Positions 33,701 to 44,900 of a stretch of 64,000 bases of DNA are shown piece by piece. The position numbers and the translations under genes were made by a program. Each line of letters opens with the position of its first letter. Within the stretch, counting starts at the first letter, position 1. The DNA lies in the NCBI GenBank assembly GCA_958298945.1, contig OY282608.1, positions 75,936,806 through 76,000,805 of the forward strand, in the 5' to 3' direction. The notes beneath the pieces are model-generated. The model was not told where the DNA came from. It did no database searches and saw only the letters and a list, made by a program, of their open reading frames with translations. The stretch is from Atherix ibis (taxonomy: Eukaryota; Arthropoda; Insecta; Diptera; Athericidae).

Positions 33701-36700
33701 TTCGTTTGTTGGTTTGTTGGTTTGCTGATTTGTTCGTTTGTTGATTTTTTCGTTTGTTGGTTTGTTGGTTTATTGGTTTATTTGTTTGTTGGTTTGTTGG
33801 CTTGTTGGTTTGTTGGCTTGTTGGTTTGTTGGTTTGTTGGTTTGTTGGTTTATTTGTTTGTTGGTTTGTTGGTTTGTTGGTTTGTTCGTTTGTTGGTTTG
33901 TTGGTTTGTTGGTTTGTTGGTTTGCTGGTTTGTTGGCTTGTTGGTTTGTTGGTTTGTGGGTTTGTTAGTTTGTTTGTTTGTTCGTTTGTTGGTTTTTTGT
34001 TTTGTTGGTATGTTGGTTTGTTGGTTTGTTGGTTTGTTGATTTGTTGGTTTGTTGGTTTGTTGGTTTGTTGGTTTGTTGGTTTGTTGGTTTGTTGGTTTG
34101 TTGGTTTGTTGGCTTGTTGGTTTGTTGGTTTGTTGGTTTGTTGGTTTGTTGGTTTGTTGGTTTGTTGCTTTGTTGGTTTGTTAACTTGTTGGTTTGTTGG
34201 TTGGTTGGTTTGTTTGTTTGTTGGTTACTTGGTTTGTTGGTTTGTTGGCTTGTCGGTTTGTTGGTTTGTTGGTTTGTTGGTTTGTTGGTTTGTTGGTTTG
34301 TTGGTTTGTTGGTTTGTTTGTTTGTAGGTTTGGTCGTTTGTTGACTTGTTGGTTTGTTGGCTTGTTGGCTTGTTGATTTGTTGGTTTGTTGGCTTGTTGG
34401 TTTGTTCGTTTGCTGGTTTGTTGGCTTGTTGGTTAGTTAGTTTGTTAGTTTGTTTGTTTGTTGGTTTGTTCGTTTATTTGTTTGTTGGTTACTTGGTTTG
34501 TTGGTTTGCTGGCTTGTTGGCTTATTGGCTTGTTGGTTTGGTGGTTTGTTGGTTTGTTGATTTGTTGGTTTATTTGTTTGTTGGTTTGTTTGTTTGTTGG
34601 TTTGTTTGTTTGTTGGTTTGTTCGTTTGTTGGTTTGTTGGTTACTTGGTTTGTTGGTTTGTTGGTTTGTTGGTTTGTTGGTTTGTTGGTTTGTTGGTTTG
34701 TTGGTTTGTTGGTGTGTTGGTTTGTTGGTTTGTTGGTTTGTTGGTTTGTTGGTTTGTTGGTTTGTTGGTTTGTTGGTTTGTTGGTTTGTTGGTTTGTTGG
34801 TTTGTTGGTTTGTTGGTTTGTTCGTTTGTTCGTTTGTTGGTTTGTTGGTTTGTTGGTTTGTTGGTTTGTTGGTTTGTTGGTTTGTTGGTTTGTTGGTTTG
34901 TTGGTTTGTTCGTTTGTTGGTTTGTTGGTTTGTTCGTTTGTTGGTTTGTTGGTTTGTTGATTTGTTCGTTTGTTCGTTTGTTGGCATGTTGGTTTGTTGG
35001 CTTGTTGGTTTGTTGGTTTGTTGGTCTGCTGGTTTGTTGGTTTGTTGGCTTGTTGGTTTGTTGGTTTGTTGGTTTGTTGGTTTGTTGGTTTGTTTGTTTG
35101 TTCGTTTGTTGGTTTTTTGGTTTGTTGGTTTGTTGGTTTGTTGGTTTGTTGGTTTGTTGGTTTGTTGGTTTGTTCGTTTGTTGGTTTGTTGGTTTGCTGA
35201 TTTGTTTGTTTGTTCGTTTGTTGATTTTTTTGTTTGTTGGTTTGTTGGTTTATTGGTTTATTTGTTTGTTGGTTTGTTGGCTTGTTGGTTTGTTGGCTTG
35301 TTGGTTTGTTGGTTTGTTGGTTTGTTGGTTTATTTGTTTGTTGGTTTGTTGGTTTGTTGGTTTGTTCGTTTGTTGGTTTGTTGGTTTGTTGGTTTGTTGG
35401 TTTGCTGGTTTGTTGGCTTGTTGGTTTGTTGGTTTGTGGGTTTGTTAGTTTGTTTGTTTGTTCGTTTGTTGGTTTTTTGGTTTATTGGTATGTTGGTTTG
35501 TTGGTTTGTTGGTTTGTTGGTTTGTTGATTTGTTGGTTTGTTGGTTTGTTGGTTTGTTGGCTCGTTGGTTTGTTCGTTTGTTGGCTTGTTGGCTTGTTGG
35601 TTTGTTGGTTTGTTGGCTTATTGGTTTGTTGGTTTGTTGGTTTGTTCGTTTGTTGGTTTGTTGGTTTGTTGGTTTGTTGGTTTGTTCGTTTGTTGGTTTG
35701 TTGGTTTGTTTGTTTGTTGGTTTTTTGGTTTTTTGGTTTGTTGGTTTGTTGGTCTGTTGGTTTGTAGGTTTGTTGGTTTGTTGGTTTGTTGGTTTGTTCG
35801 TTTGTTAATTTGTTGGTTTGTTGGTTTGTTGGTTTGTTGGTTTGTTGGTTTGTTGGTTTGTTGGTTTGTTGGTTTGTTCGTTTGTTGGTTTTTTGGTTTT
35901 TTGGTTTGTTGGTTTGTTGGTTTGTTGGTTTGTTGGTTTATTGGTTTGTTGGTTTGTTGGGTTGTTGGCTTGTTGGCTTGTTGGTTTGTTGGTTTGTTTG
36001 TTTGTTGGCTTGTTGGCTTGTTGGTTTGTTTGCTTGTTGGTTTGTTGGTTTGTTGGTTTGTTGGTTTGTTGGTTTGTTGGTTTGTTGGTTTGTTCGTTTG
36101 TTGGCTTGTTGGTTTGTTGGCTTGTTGGCTTGTTGGTTTGTTGGTTTGTTGGTTTGTTGGTTTGTTGGTTCGTTGGTTTGTTGGCTTGTTGGTTTGTTGG
36201 TATGTTGGTTTGTTGGTTTGTTGGTTTGTTGCTTTGTTGGTTTGTTAACTTTTTGGTTTGTTGGTTGGTTGGTTTGTTGGTTTGTTGGTTAATTTGTTTG
36301 TTGGTTTGTTGGTTTGTTGGTTTGTTTGTTTGTTCGTTTGTTCGTTTGTTGGTTTTTTGGTTTGTTGGTTTGTTGGTTTGTTGGTTTATTTGTTTGTTGG
36401 TTTGTTGGGTTGTTGGTTTGTTCGCTTGTTGGTTTGGTGGTTTGTTGTTTTGTTGGTTTTTTGGTTCGTTGGTATGTTGGTTTGTTGGTTTGTTGGTTTG
36501 TTTGTTTGTTGGTTTTTTGGTTTGTTGGTTTGTTGGTTTGTTGGTTTGTGGGTTTGTTAGTTTGTTTGTTTGTTCGTTTGTTGGTTTTTTGGTTTGTTGG
36601 TTTGTTGGTTTGTTGGCTTGTTGGTTTGTTGGTTTGTTCGTTTTTTGGCTTGTTGGCTTGTTGGTTTGTTGGTTTGTTGGCTTATTGGTTTGTTGGTTTG

Positions 36701-36760
36701 TTGGTTTGTTCGTTTGTTGGTTTGTTGATTTGTTGGTTTGTTCGTTTGTTGGTTTGTTGG
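30771..36760. repeat. Satellite block with segments repeated 3865 bp apart
   Basis: TTATTGGTATG (31622/35487), GTTAATTTG (31942/35807) and GTTAAC (32379/36244) are all displaced exactly 3865 bp over at least 757 bp, with no register change. Flanking markers shift slightly: GGCATG 31096/34985 (3889) and GGTTTGGTGG near 32551/36432 (3881). Between the copies, 33.7-34.6 kb resembles the preceding 29.9-30.8 kb segment: GTTAAC 30395/34180 and the TTTTGTTTTG mark near 30.20 and 34.00 kb. A first module D mark (TTTTGTTCG, C at 33503) lies here. Confidence 0.82.
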
Positions 36761-38900
36761 TTTTGTTCGTTTGTTGGTTTGCTGGTTTGTTGGATTGTTG
36801 GTTTGTTAGTTTGTTGGTTTGTTGGTTTGTTTGTTTGTCGGTTTGTTGGTTTCTTCGTTTGTTGGTTTTATTGGTATGATGGTTTGTTGGTTTGTCGGTT
36901 TGTTGGTTTGTTTGTTTGTTAGTTTGTTCGTTTCTTCGTTTGTTGGTTTGTTGGTTTGTTGGTTTGTTCGTTTATTGGTTTTTTGGTTTGTTGGTTTGTT
37001 GGTTTGTTGGTTTGTTGGGTTATTGGCTTGTTGGCCTGTTGGTTTGTTGGTTTGTTTGTTTGTTGGCTTGTTGGCTTGTTGGTTTGTTTGTTTGTTGGCT
37101 TGTTGGTTTGTTGTTTTATTGGTTTATTGGTTTGTTGGTTTGTTGGTTTGTTGGTTTGTTGGCTTGTTGGTTTGTTGGTTTGTTGGTTTGTTTGTTTGTT
37201 GGCTTATTCGTTTGTTGCCTTGTTGGTTTGTTGGCTTGTTGGCTTGTTGGTTTGTTGGTTTGTTGGTTTGTTGGTTTGTTGTTTTGTTGGTTTGTTGGTT
37301 TGTTGGTTTGTTGGTTTGTTGGTTTGTTGGTTTGTTGGTTTGTTGGTTTTTTGTTTTGTCGGTTTGTTGGTTTGTTTGTTTGTTGGTTTGTTGGTTTGTT
37401 GGTTTCTTCGTTTGTTGGGTTGTTGGTTTGTTGGTTTGTTCGTTTGTTCGTTTGTTGGTTTGTTGGTTTGTTGGTTTGTTGGTTTTTTGATTTGTCGGTT
37501 TGTTGGTTTGTTTGTTTGTTTGTTAGTTTGTTCGTTTCTTCGTTTGTTGGTTTGTTGGTTTGTTGGTTTGTTCGTTTATTGGTTTTTTGGTTTGTTGGTT
37601 TGTTGGTTTGTTGGTTTGTTGGGTTGTTGGCTTGTTGGCTTGTTGGTTTGTTGGTTTGTTTGTTTGTTGGCTTGTTGGCTTGTTGGTTTGTTTGTTTGTT
37701 GGTTTGTTGGTTTGTTGGTTTGTTGGTTTGTTGGTTTGTTCGTTTGTTGGCTTGTTGGTTTGTTGGCTTGTTGGCTTGTTGGTTTGTTGGTTTGTTGGTT
37801 TGTTGGTTTGTTGGTTTGTTGGTTTGTTGGTTTGTTGGCTTGTTGGTTTGTTGGTTTGTTGGTTTGTTGGTTTGTTGGTTTGTTGGTTTGTTGGTTTCTT
37901 GGTTTGTTGCTTTGTTGGTTTGTTAACTTGTTGGTTGGTTGGTTGGTTGGTTTGTTGGTTTGTTGGTTACTTGGTTTGTTGGTTTGTTGGTTTGTTGGCT
38001 TGTCGGTTTGTTGGTTTGTTGGTTTGTTGGTTTGTTGGTTTGTTGGTTTGTTGGTTTGTTGGTTTGTTGGTTTGTTGGTTTGTTGGTTTGTTTGATTGTA
38101 GGTTTGGTCGTTTGTTGACTTGTTGGTTTGTTGGCTTGTTGGCTTGTTGATTTGTTGGTTTGTTGGCTTGTTGGTTTGTTCGTTTGCTGGTTTGTTGGTT
38201 TGTTGGTTTGTTAGTTTGTAAGTTTGTTTGTTTGTTGGTTTGTTCGTTTATTTGTTTGTTGGTTACTTGGTTTGTTGGTTTGATGGTTTGTTGGCTTGTT
38301 GGCTTGTTGGTTTGTTGGTTTGTTGGTTTGTTGATTTGTTGGTTTATTTGTTTGTTGGTTTGTTTGTTTGTTGGTTTGTTTGTTTGTTGGTTTGTTCGTT
38401 TGTTGGTTTGTTGGTTAGTTGGTTTGTTGGTTTATTGGTTTGTTGGTTTGTTGGTTTGTTGGTTTGTTGGTGTGTTGGTTTGTTGGTTTGTTGGTTTGTT
38501 GGTTTGTTGGTTTGTTGGTTTGTTGGTTTGTTCGTTTGTTCGTTTGTTCGTTTGTTCGTTTGTTGGTTTGTTGGTTTGTTGGTTTGTTGGTTTGTTGGTT
38601 TGTTAGTTTGTTCGTTTGTTGGTTTGTTGGTTTGTTGGTTTGTTGGTTTGTTCGTTTGTTGGTTTGTTGGTTTTGTTGGTTTGTTGGTTTGTTGGTTTGT
38701 TGGTTTGTTGGTTTGTTCGTTTGTTCGTTTGTTGCCATGTTGGTTTGTTGGCTTGTTGGTTTGTTGGTTTGTTGGTTTGTGGGTTTGTTGGTTTGTTTGT
38801 TTGTTCGTTTTTTGGTTTTTGGTTTGTTGGTTTGTTGGTTTGTTGGTGTGTTGGTTTGTTGGTTTGTTCGTTTGTTGGTTTGTTGGTTTGTTGGTTTGCT
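36761..38900. repeat. Module D/E copy 1
   Basis: Starts with TTTTGTTCG (C at 36768), then GGATTG (A at 36794), TTCTTCG, GGTTTTATTGG (A at 36870), GTTGCCTTG (37218), GTTAAC (37922), GGTTTGGTCG (38101), GTAAG (38220), GATGG (38283) and GCCATGTTGG (38735). The same ordered series recurs at 48.1-49.9 kb and, in part, at 54.3-55.9 kb. A register slip (GGTTTTGTTGG) near 38675 sits in this copy only. Confidence 0.85.
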
Positions 38901-41900
38901 CATTTGTTCGTTTGTTCGTTTGTTGGTTTTTTGGTTTGTTGGTTTGTTGGTTTGTTGGTTTATTTGTTTGTTGGTTTGTTGGCTTGTTGGTTTGTTGGCT
39001 TGTTGGTTTGTTGGTTTGTTGGTTTGTTGGTTTATTTGTTTGTTGGTTTGTTGGTTTGTTGGTTTGTTCGTTGGTTGGTTTGTTGGTTTGTTGGTTTGTT
39101 GGTTTGCTGGTTTGTTGGCTTGTTGGTTTGTTGACTTGTTGGTTTGTTGGTTAGTTTGTTTGTGGTTTGTTCGTCTGTTGGCTTATTGGTTTATTGGTTT
39201 GTTGGTTTGTTGGTTTGTTTGTTTGTAGGTTTGGTCGTTTGTTGACTTGTTGGTTTGTTGGCTTGTTGGCTTGTTGATTTGTTGGTGTGTTGGCTTGTTG
39301 GTTTGTTCGTTTGCTGGTTTGTTGGCTTGTTGGTTTGTTGGTTTGTTAGTTTGTTTGTTGGTTGGTTTGTTCGTTTATTTGTTTGTTGGTTACTTGGTTT
39401 GTTGGTTTGCTGGTTTGTTGGCTTATTGGCTTGTTGGTTTGTTGGTTTGTTGGTTTGTTGATTTGTTGGTTTATTTGTTTGTTGGTTTGTTTGTTTGTTG
39501 GTTTGTTTGTTTCTTGGTTTGTTCGTTTGTTGGTTTGTTGGTTACTTGGTTTGTTGGTTTGTTGGTTTGTTGGTTTGGTGGTTTGTTGGTTTGTTGGTTT
39601 GTTGGTTTGTTGGTTTTTTGGTTTTTTGGTTTGTTGGTTTGTTGGTTTGTTGGTTTGTTGGTTTGTTCGTTTGTTCGTTTGTTCGTTTGTTGGTTTGTTG
39701 GTTTGTTGGTTTGTTGGTTTGTTGGTTTGTTGGTTTGTTGGTTTGTTGGTTTGTTGGTTTGTTGGTTTGTTGGTTTGTTGGTTTGTTGGTTTGTTGGTTT
39801 GTTGGTTTGTTGGTTTGTTCGTTTGTTGGTTTGTTGGTTTGTTCGTTTGTTGGTTTGTTGGTTTGTTGATTTGTTCGTTTGTGCGTTTGTTGGCATGTTG
39901 GTTTGTTGGCTTGTTGGCTTGTTGGTTTGTTGGATTGTTGGTCTGCTGGTTTGTTGGTTTGTTGGCTTGTTGGTTTGTTGGTTTGTTGGTTTGTTGGTTT
40001 GTTGGTTTGTTGGTTTGTTTGTTTGTTCGTTTGTTGGTTTTTTGGTTTGTTGGTTTGTTGGTTTGTTGGTTTGTTGGTTTGTTGGTTTGTTGGTTTGTTG
40101 GTTTGTTCGTTTGTTGGTTTGTTGGTTTGCTGATTTGTTCGTTTGTTCGTTTGTTGATTTTTTCGTTTGTTGGTTTGTTGGTTTATTGGTTTATTTGTTT
40201 GTTGGTTTGTTGGCTTGTTGGTTTGTTGGCTTGTTGGTTTGTTGGTTTGTTGGTTTGTTGGTTTGTTGGTTTATTTGTTTGTTGGTTTGTTGGTTTGCTG
40301 GTTTGTTGGTTTGTTGGTTTGTTGGTTTGTTGGTTTGTTCGTTTGTTCGTTTGTTCGTTTGTTCGTTTGTTGGTTTGTTGGTTCGTTGGTTTGTTGGTTT
40401 GTTGGTTTGTTAGTTTGTTTGTTTGTTGGTTTGTTGGTTTGTTGGTTTGTTGGTTTGTTCGTTTGTTGGTTTGTTGGTTTGTTGGTTTGTTGGTTTGCTG
40501 GTTTGTTGGCTTGTTGGTTTGTTGGTTTGTGGGTTTGTTAGTTTGTTTGTTTGTTCGTTTGTTGGTTTTTTGTTTTGTTGGTATGTTGGTTTGTTGGTTT
40601 GTTGGTTTGTTGATTTGTTGGTTTGTTGGTTTGTTGGTTTGTTGGTTTGTTGGTTTGTTGGTTTGTTGGTTTGTTGGCTTGTTGGTTTGTTGGTTTGTTG
40701 GTTTGTTGGTTTGTTGGTTTGTTGCTTTGTTGGTTTGTTAACTTGTTGGTTTGTTGGTTGGTTGGTTTGTTTGTTTGTTGGTTACTTGGTTTGTTGGTTT
40801 GTTGGTTTGTTGGCTTGTCGGTTTGTTGGTTTGTTGGTTTGTTGGTTTGTTGGTTTGTTTGTTTGTAGGTTTGGTCGTTTGTTGACTTGTTGGTTTGTTG
40901 GCTTGTTGGCTTGTTGATTTGTTGGTTTGTTGTCTTGTTGGTTTGTTCGTTTGCTGGTTTGTTGGCTTTTTGGTTTGTTGGTTTGTTAGTTTGTTTGTTT
41001 GTTGGTTTGTTCGTTTATTTGTTTGTTGGTTACTTGGTTTGTTGGTTTGCTGGTTTGTTGGCTTATTGGCTTGTTGGTTTGTTGGTTTGTTGGTTTGTTG
41101 ATTTGTTGGTTTATTTGTTTGTTGGTTTGTTTGTTTGTTGGTTTGTTTGTTTGTTGGTTTGTTCGTTTGTTGGTTTGTTGGTTACTTGGTTTGTTGGTTT
41201 GTTGGTTTGTTTGTTTATTAGTTTGTTGGTTTGTTCGTTTGTTCGTTTGTTCGTTTGTTGGTTTGTTGGTTTGTTGGTTTGTTGGTTTGTTGGTTTGTTG
41301 GTTTGTTGGTTTGTTGGTTTGTTGGTTTGTTGGTTTGTTGGTTTGTTGGTTTGTTGGTTTGTTTGTTTGTTGGTTTGTTGGTTTGTTCGTTTGTTGGTTT
41401 GTTGATTTGTTCGTTTGTTCGTTTGTTGGCATGTTGGTTTGTTGGCTTGTTGGCTTGTTGGTTTGTTGGTTTGTTGGTTTGTTGGTCTGCTGGTTTGTTG
41501 GTTTGTTGGCTTGTTGGTTTGTTGGTTTGTTGGTTTGTTGGTTTGTTGGTTTGTTGGTTTGTTTCTTTGTTCGTTTGTTGGTTTTTTGGTTTGTTGGTTT
41601 GTTGGTTTGTTGGTTTGTTGGTTTGTTGGTTTGTTGGTTTGTTCGTTTGTTGGTTTGTTGGTTTGCTGATTTGTTCGTTTGTTCGTTTGTTGATTTTTTC
41701 GTTTGTTGGTTTGTTGGTTTATTGGTTTATTTGTTTGTTGGTTTGTTGGCTTGTTGGTTTGTTGGCTTGTTGGTTTGTTGGTTTGTTGGTTTGTTGGTTT
41801 ATTTGTTTGTTGGTTTGTTGGTTTGTTGGTTTGTTCGTTTGTTGGTTTGTTGGTTTGTTGGTTTGTTGGTTTGCTGGTTTGTTGGCTTGTTGGTTTGTTG

Positions 41901-44900
41901 GTTTGTGGGTTTGTTAGTTTGTTTGTTTGTTCGTTTGTTGGTTTTTTGGTTTATTGGTATGTTGGTTTGTTGGTTTTTTGGTTTGTTGATTTGTTGGTTT
42001 GTTGGTTTGTTGGTTTGTTGGCTTGTTGGTTTGTTCGTTTGTTGGCTTGTTGGTTTGTTGGTTTGTTGGCTTATTGGTTTGTTGGTTTGTTGGTTTGTTG
42101 GTTTGTTGGTTTGTTGGTTTGTTCGTTTGTTGGTTTGTTGGTTTGTTTGTTTGTTGGTTTTTTGGTTTGTTGGTTTGTTGGTTTGTTGGTCTGTTGGTTT
42201 GTAGGTTTGTTGGTTTGTTGGTTTGTTGGTTTGTTCGTTTGTTAATTTGTTGGTTTGTTGGTTTGTTGGTTTGTTGGTTTGTTGGTTTGTTGGTTTGTTG
42301 GTTTGTTGGTTTGTTGGTTTGTTGGTTTGTTGGTTTGTTCGTTTGTTGGTTTTTTGGTTTTTTGGTTTGTTGGTTTGTTGGTTTGTTGGTTTGTTGGTTT
42401 GTTGGTTTGTTGGGTTGTTGGCTTGTTGGCTTGTTGGTTTGTTGGTTTGTTTGTTTGTTGGCTTATTGGCTTGTTGGTTTGTTTGCTTGTTGGTTTGTTG
42501 GTTTGTTGGTTTGTTAACTTGTTAGTTTGTTGGTTGGTTTGTTTGTTTGTTTGTTGGTTACTTGGTTTGTTGGTTTGTTGGTTTGTTGGCTTGTCGGTTT
42601 GTTGGTTTGTTGGTTTGTTGGTTTGTTGGTTTGTTGGTTTGTTTGTTTGTAGGTTTGGTCGTTTGTTGACTTGTTGGTTTGTTGGCTTGTTGGCTTGTTG
42701 ATTTGTTGGTTTGTTGTCTTGTTGGTTTGTTCGTTTGCTGGTTTGTTGGCTTTTTGGTTTGTTGGTTTGTTAGTTTGTTTGTTTGTTGGTTTGTTCGTTT
42801 ATTTGTTTGTTGGTTACTTGGTTTGTTGGTTTGCTGGTTTGTTGGCTTATTGGCTTGTTGGTTTGTTGGTTTGTTGGTTTGTTGATTTGTTGGTTTATTT
42901 GTTTGTTGGTTTGTTTGTTTGTTGGTTTGTTTGTTTGTTGGTTTGTTCGTTTGTTGGTTTGTTGGTTACTTGGTTTGTTGGTTTGTTGGTTTGTTGGTTT
43001 GTTGGTTTGTTGGTTTGTTGGTTTGTTGGTTTGTTGGTTTGTTGGTTTGTTGGTTTGTTGGTTTGTTGGTTTGTTGGTTTGTTGGTTTGTTGGTTTGTTG
43101 GTTTGTTTGTTTGTTAGTTTGTTGGTTTGTTCGTTTGTTCGTTTGTTCGTTTGTTGGTTTGTTGGTTTGTTGGTTTGTTGGTTTGTTCGTTTGTTGGTTT
43201 GTTGGTTTGCTGATTTGTTCGTTTGTTCGTTTGTTGATTTTTTCGTTTGTTGGTTTGTTGGTTTATTGGTTTATTTGTTTGTTGGTGTGTTGGCTTGTTG
43301 GTTTGTTGGCTTGTTGGTTTGTTGGTTTGTTGGTTTGTTGGTTTATTTGTTTGTTGGTTTTTTGGTTTGTTGGTTTGTTCGTTTGTTGGTTTGTTGGTTT
43401 GTTGGTTTGTTGGTTTGCTGGTTTATTGGCTTTTTGGTTTGTTGGTTTGTGGGTTTGTTAGTTTGTTTGTTTGTTCGTTTGTTGGTTTTTTGGTTTATTG
43501 GTATGTTGGTTTGTTGGTTTGTCGGTTTGTTGATTTGTTGGTTTGTTGGTTTGTTGGTTTGTTGGTCTGTTGGTTTGTAGGTTTGTTCGTTTGTTGGTTT
43601 GTTGGTTTGTTTGTTTGTTGGTTTTTTGGTTTGTTAGTTTGTTTGTTTGTTGGTTTGTTCGTTTATTTGTTTGTTGGTTACTTGGTTTGTTGGTTTGCTG
43701 GTTTGTTGGCTTATTGGCTTGTTGGTTTGTTGGTTTGTTGGTTTGTTGATTTGTTGGTTTATTTGTTTGTTGGTTTGTTTGTTTGTTGGTTTGTTTGTTT
43801 GTTGGTTTGTTCGTTTGTTGGTTTGTTGGTTACTTGGTTTGTTGGTTTGTTGGTTTGTTTGTTTATTAGTTTGTTGGTTTGTTCGTTTGTTCGTTTGTTC
43901 GTTTGTTGGTTTGTTGGTTTGTTGGTTTGTTGGTTTGTTGGTTTGTTGGTTTGTTGGTTTGTTGGTTTGTTGGTTTGTTGGTTTGTTGGTTTGTTGGTTT
44001 GTTTGTTTGTTGGTTTGTTGGTTTGTTCGTTTGTTGGTTTGTTGATTTGTTCGTTTGTTCGTTTGTTGGCATGTTGGTTTGTTGGCTTGTTGGCTTGTTG
44101 GTTTGTTGGTTTGTTGGTTTGTTGGTCTGCTGGTTTGTTGGTTTGTTGGCTTGTTGGTTTGTTGGTTTGTTGGTTTGTTGGTTTGTTGGTTTGTTGGTTT
44201 GTTTCTTTGTTCGTTTGTTGGTTTTTTGGTTTGTTGGTTTGTTGGTTTGTTGGTTTGTTAGTTTGTTGGTTTGTTGGTTTGTCGGTTTGTTCGTTTGTTG
44301 GTTTGTTGGTTTGCTGATTTGTTCGTTTGTTCGTTTGTTGATTTTTTCGTTTGTTGGTTTATTGGTTTATTGGTTTATTTGTTTGTTGGTTTGTTGGCTT
44401 GTTGGTTTGTTGGCTTGTTGGTTTGTTGGTTTGTTGGTTTGTTGGTTTATTTGTTTGTTGGTTTGTTGGTTTGTTGGTTTGTTCGTTTGTTGGTTTGTTG
44501 GTTGTTGGTTTGTTGGTTTGCTGGTTTGTTGGCTTGTTGGTTTGTTGGTTTGTGGGTTTGTTAGTTTGTTTGTTTGTTCGTTTGTTGGTTTTTTGGTTTA
44601 TTGGTATGTTGGTTTGTTGGTTTGTTGGTTTGTTGATTTGTTGGTTTGTTGGTTTGTTGGTTTGTTGGCTTGTTGGTTTGTTCGTTTGTTGGCTTGTTGG
44701 TTTGTTGGTTTGTTGGCTTATTGGTTTGTTGGTTTGTTGGTTTGTTGGTTTGTTGGTTTGTTGGTTTGTTCGTTTGTTGGTTTGTTGGTTTGTTTGTTTG
44801 TTGGTTTTTTGGTTTGTTGGTTTGTTGGTTTGTTGGTCTGTTGGTTTGTAGGTTTGTTGGTTTGTTGGTTTGTTGGTTTGTTCGTTTGTTAATTTGTTGG

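Noticed and set aside
36244..36249. Promoter or terminator-like sites at the AT-rich variants (GTTAAC, TTAATTTG, TTATTTG)
   Set aside because: These are single-unit substitutions copied with the HORs, with no associated transcription unit, no paired elements and no hairpin.
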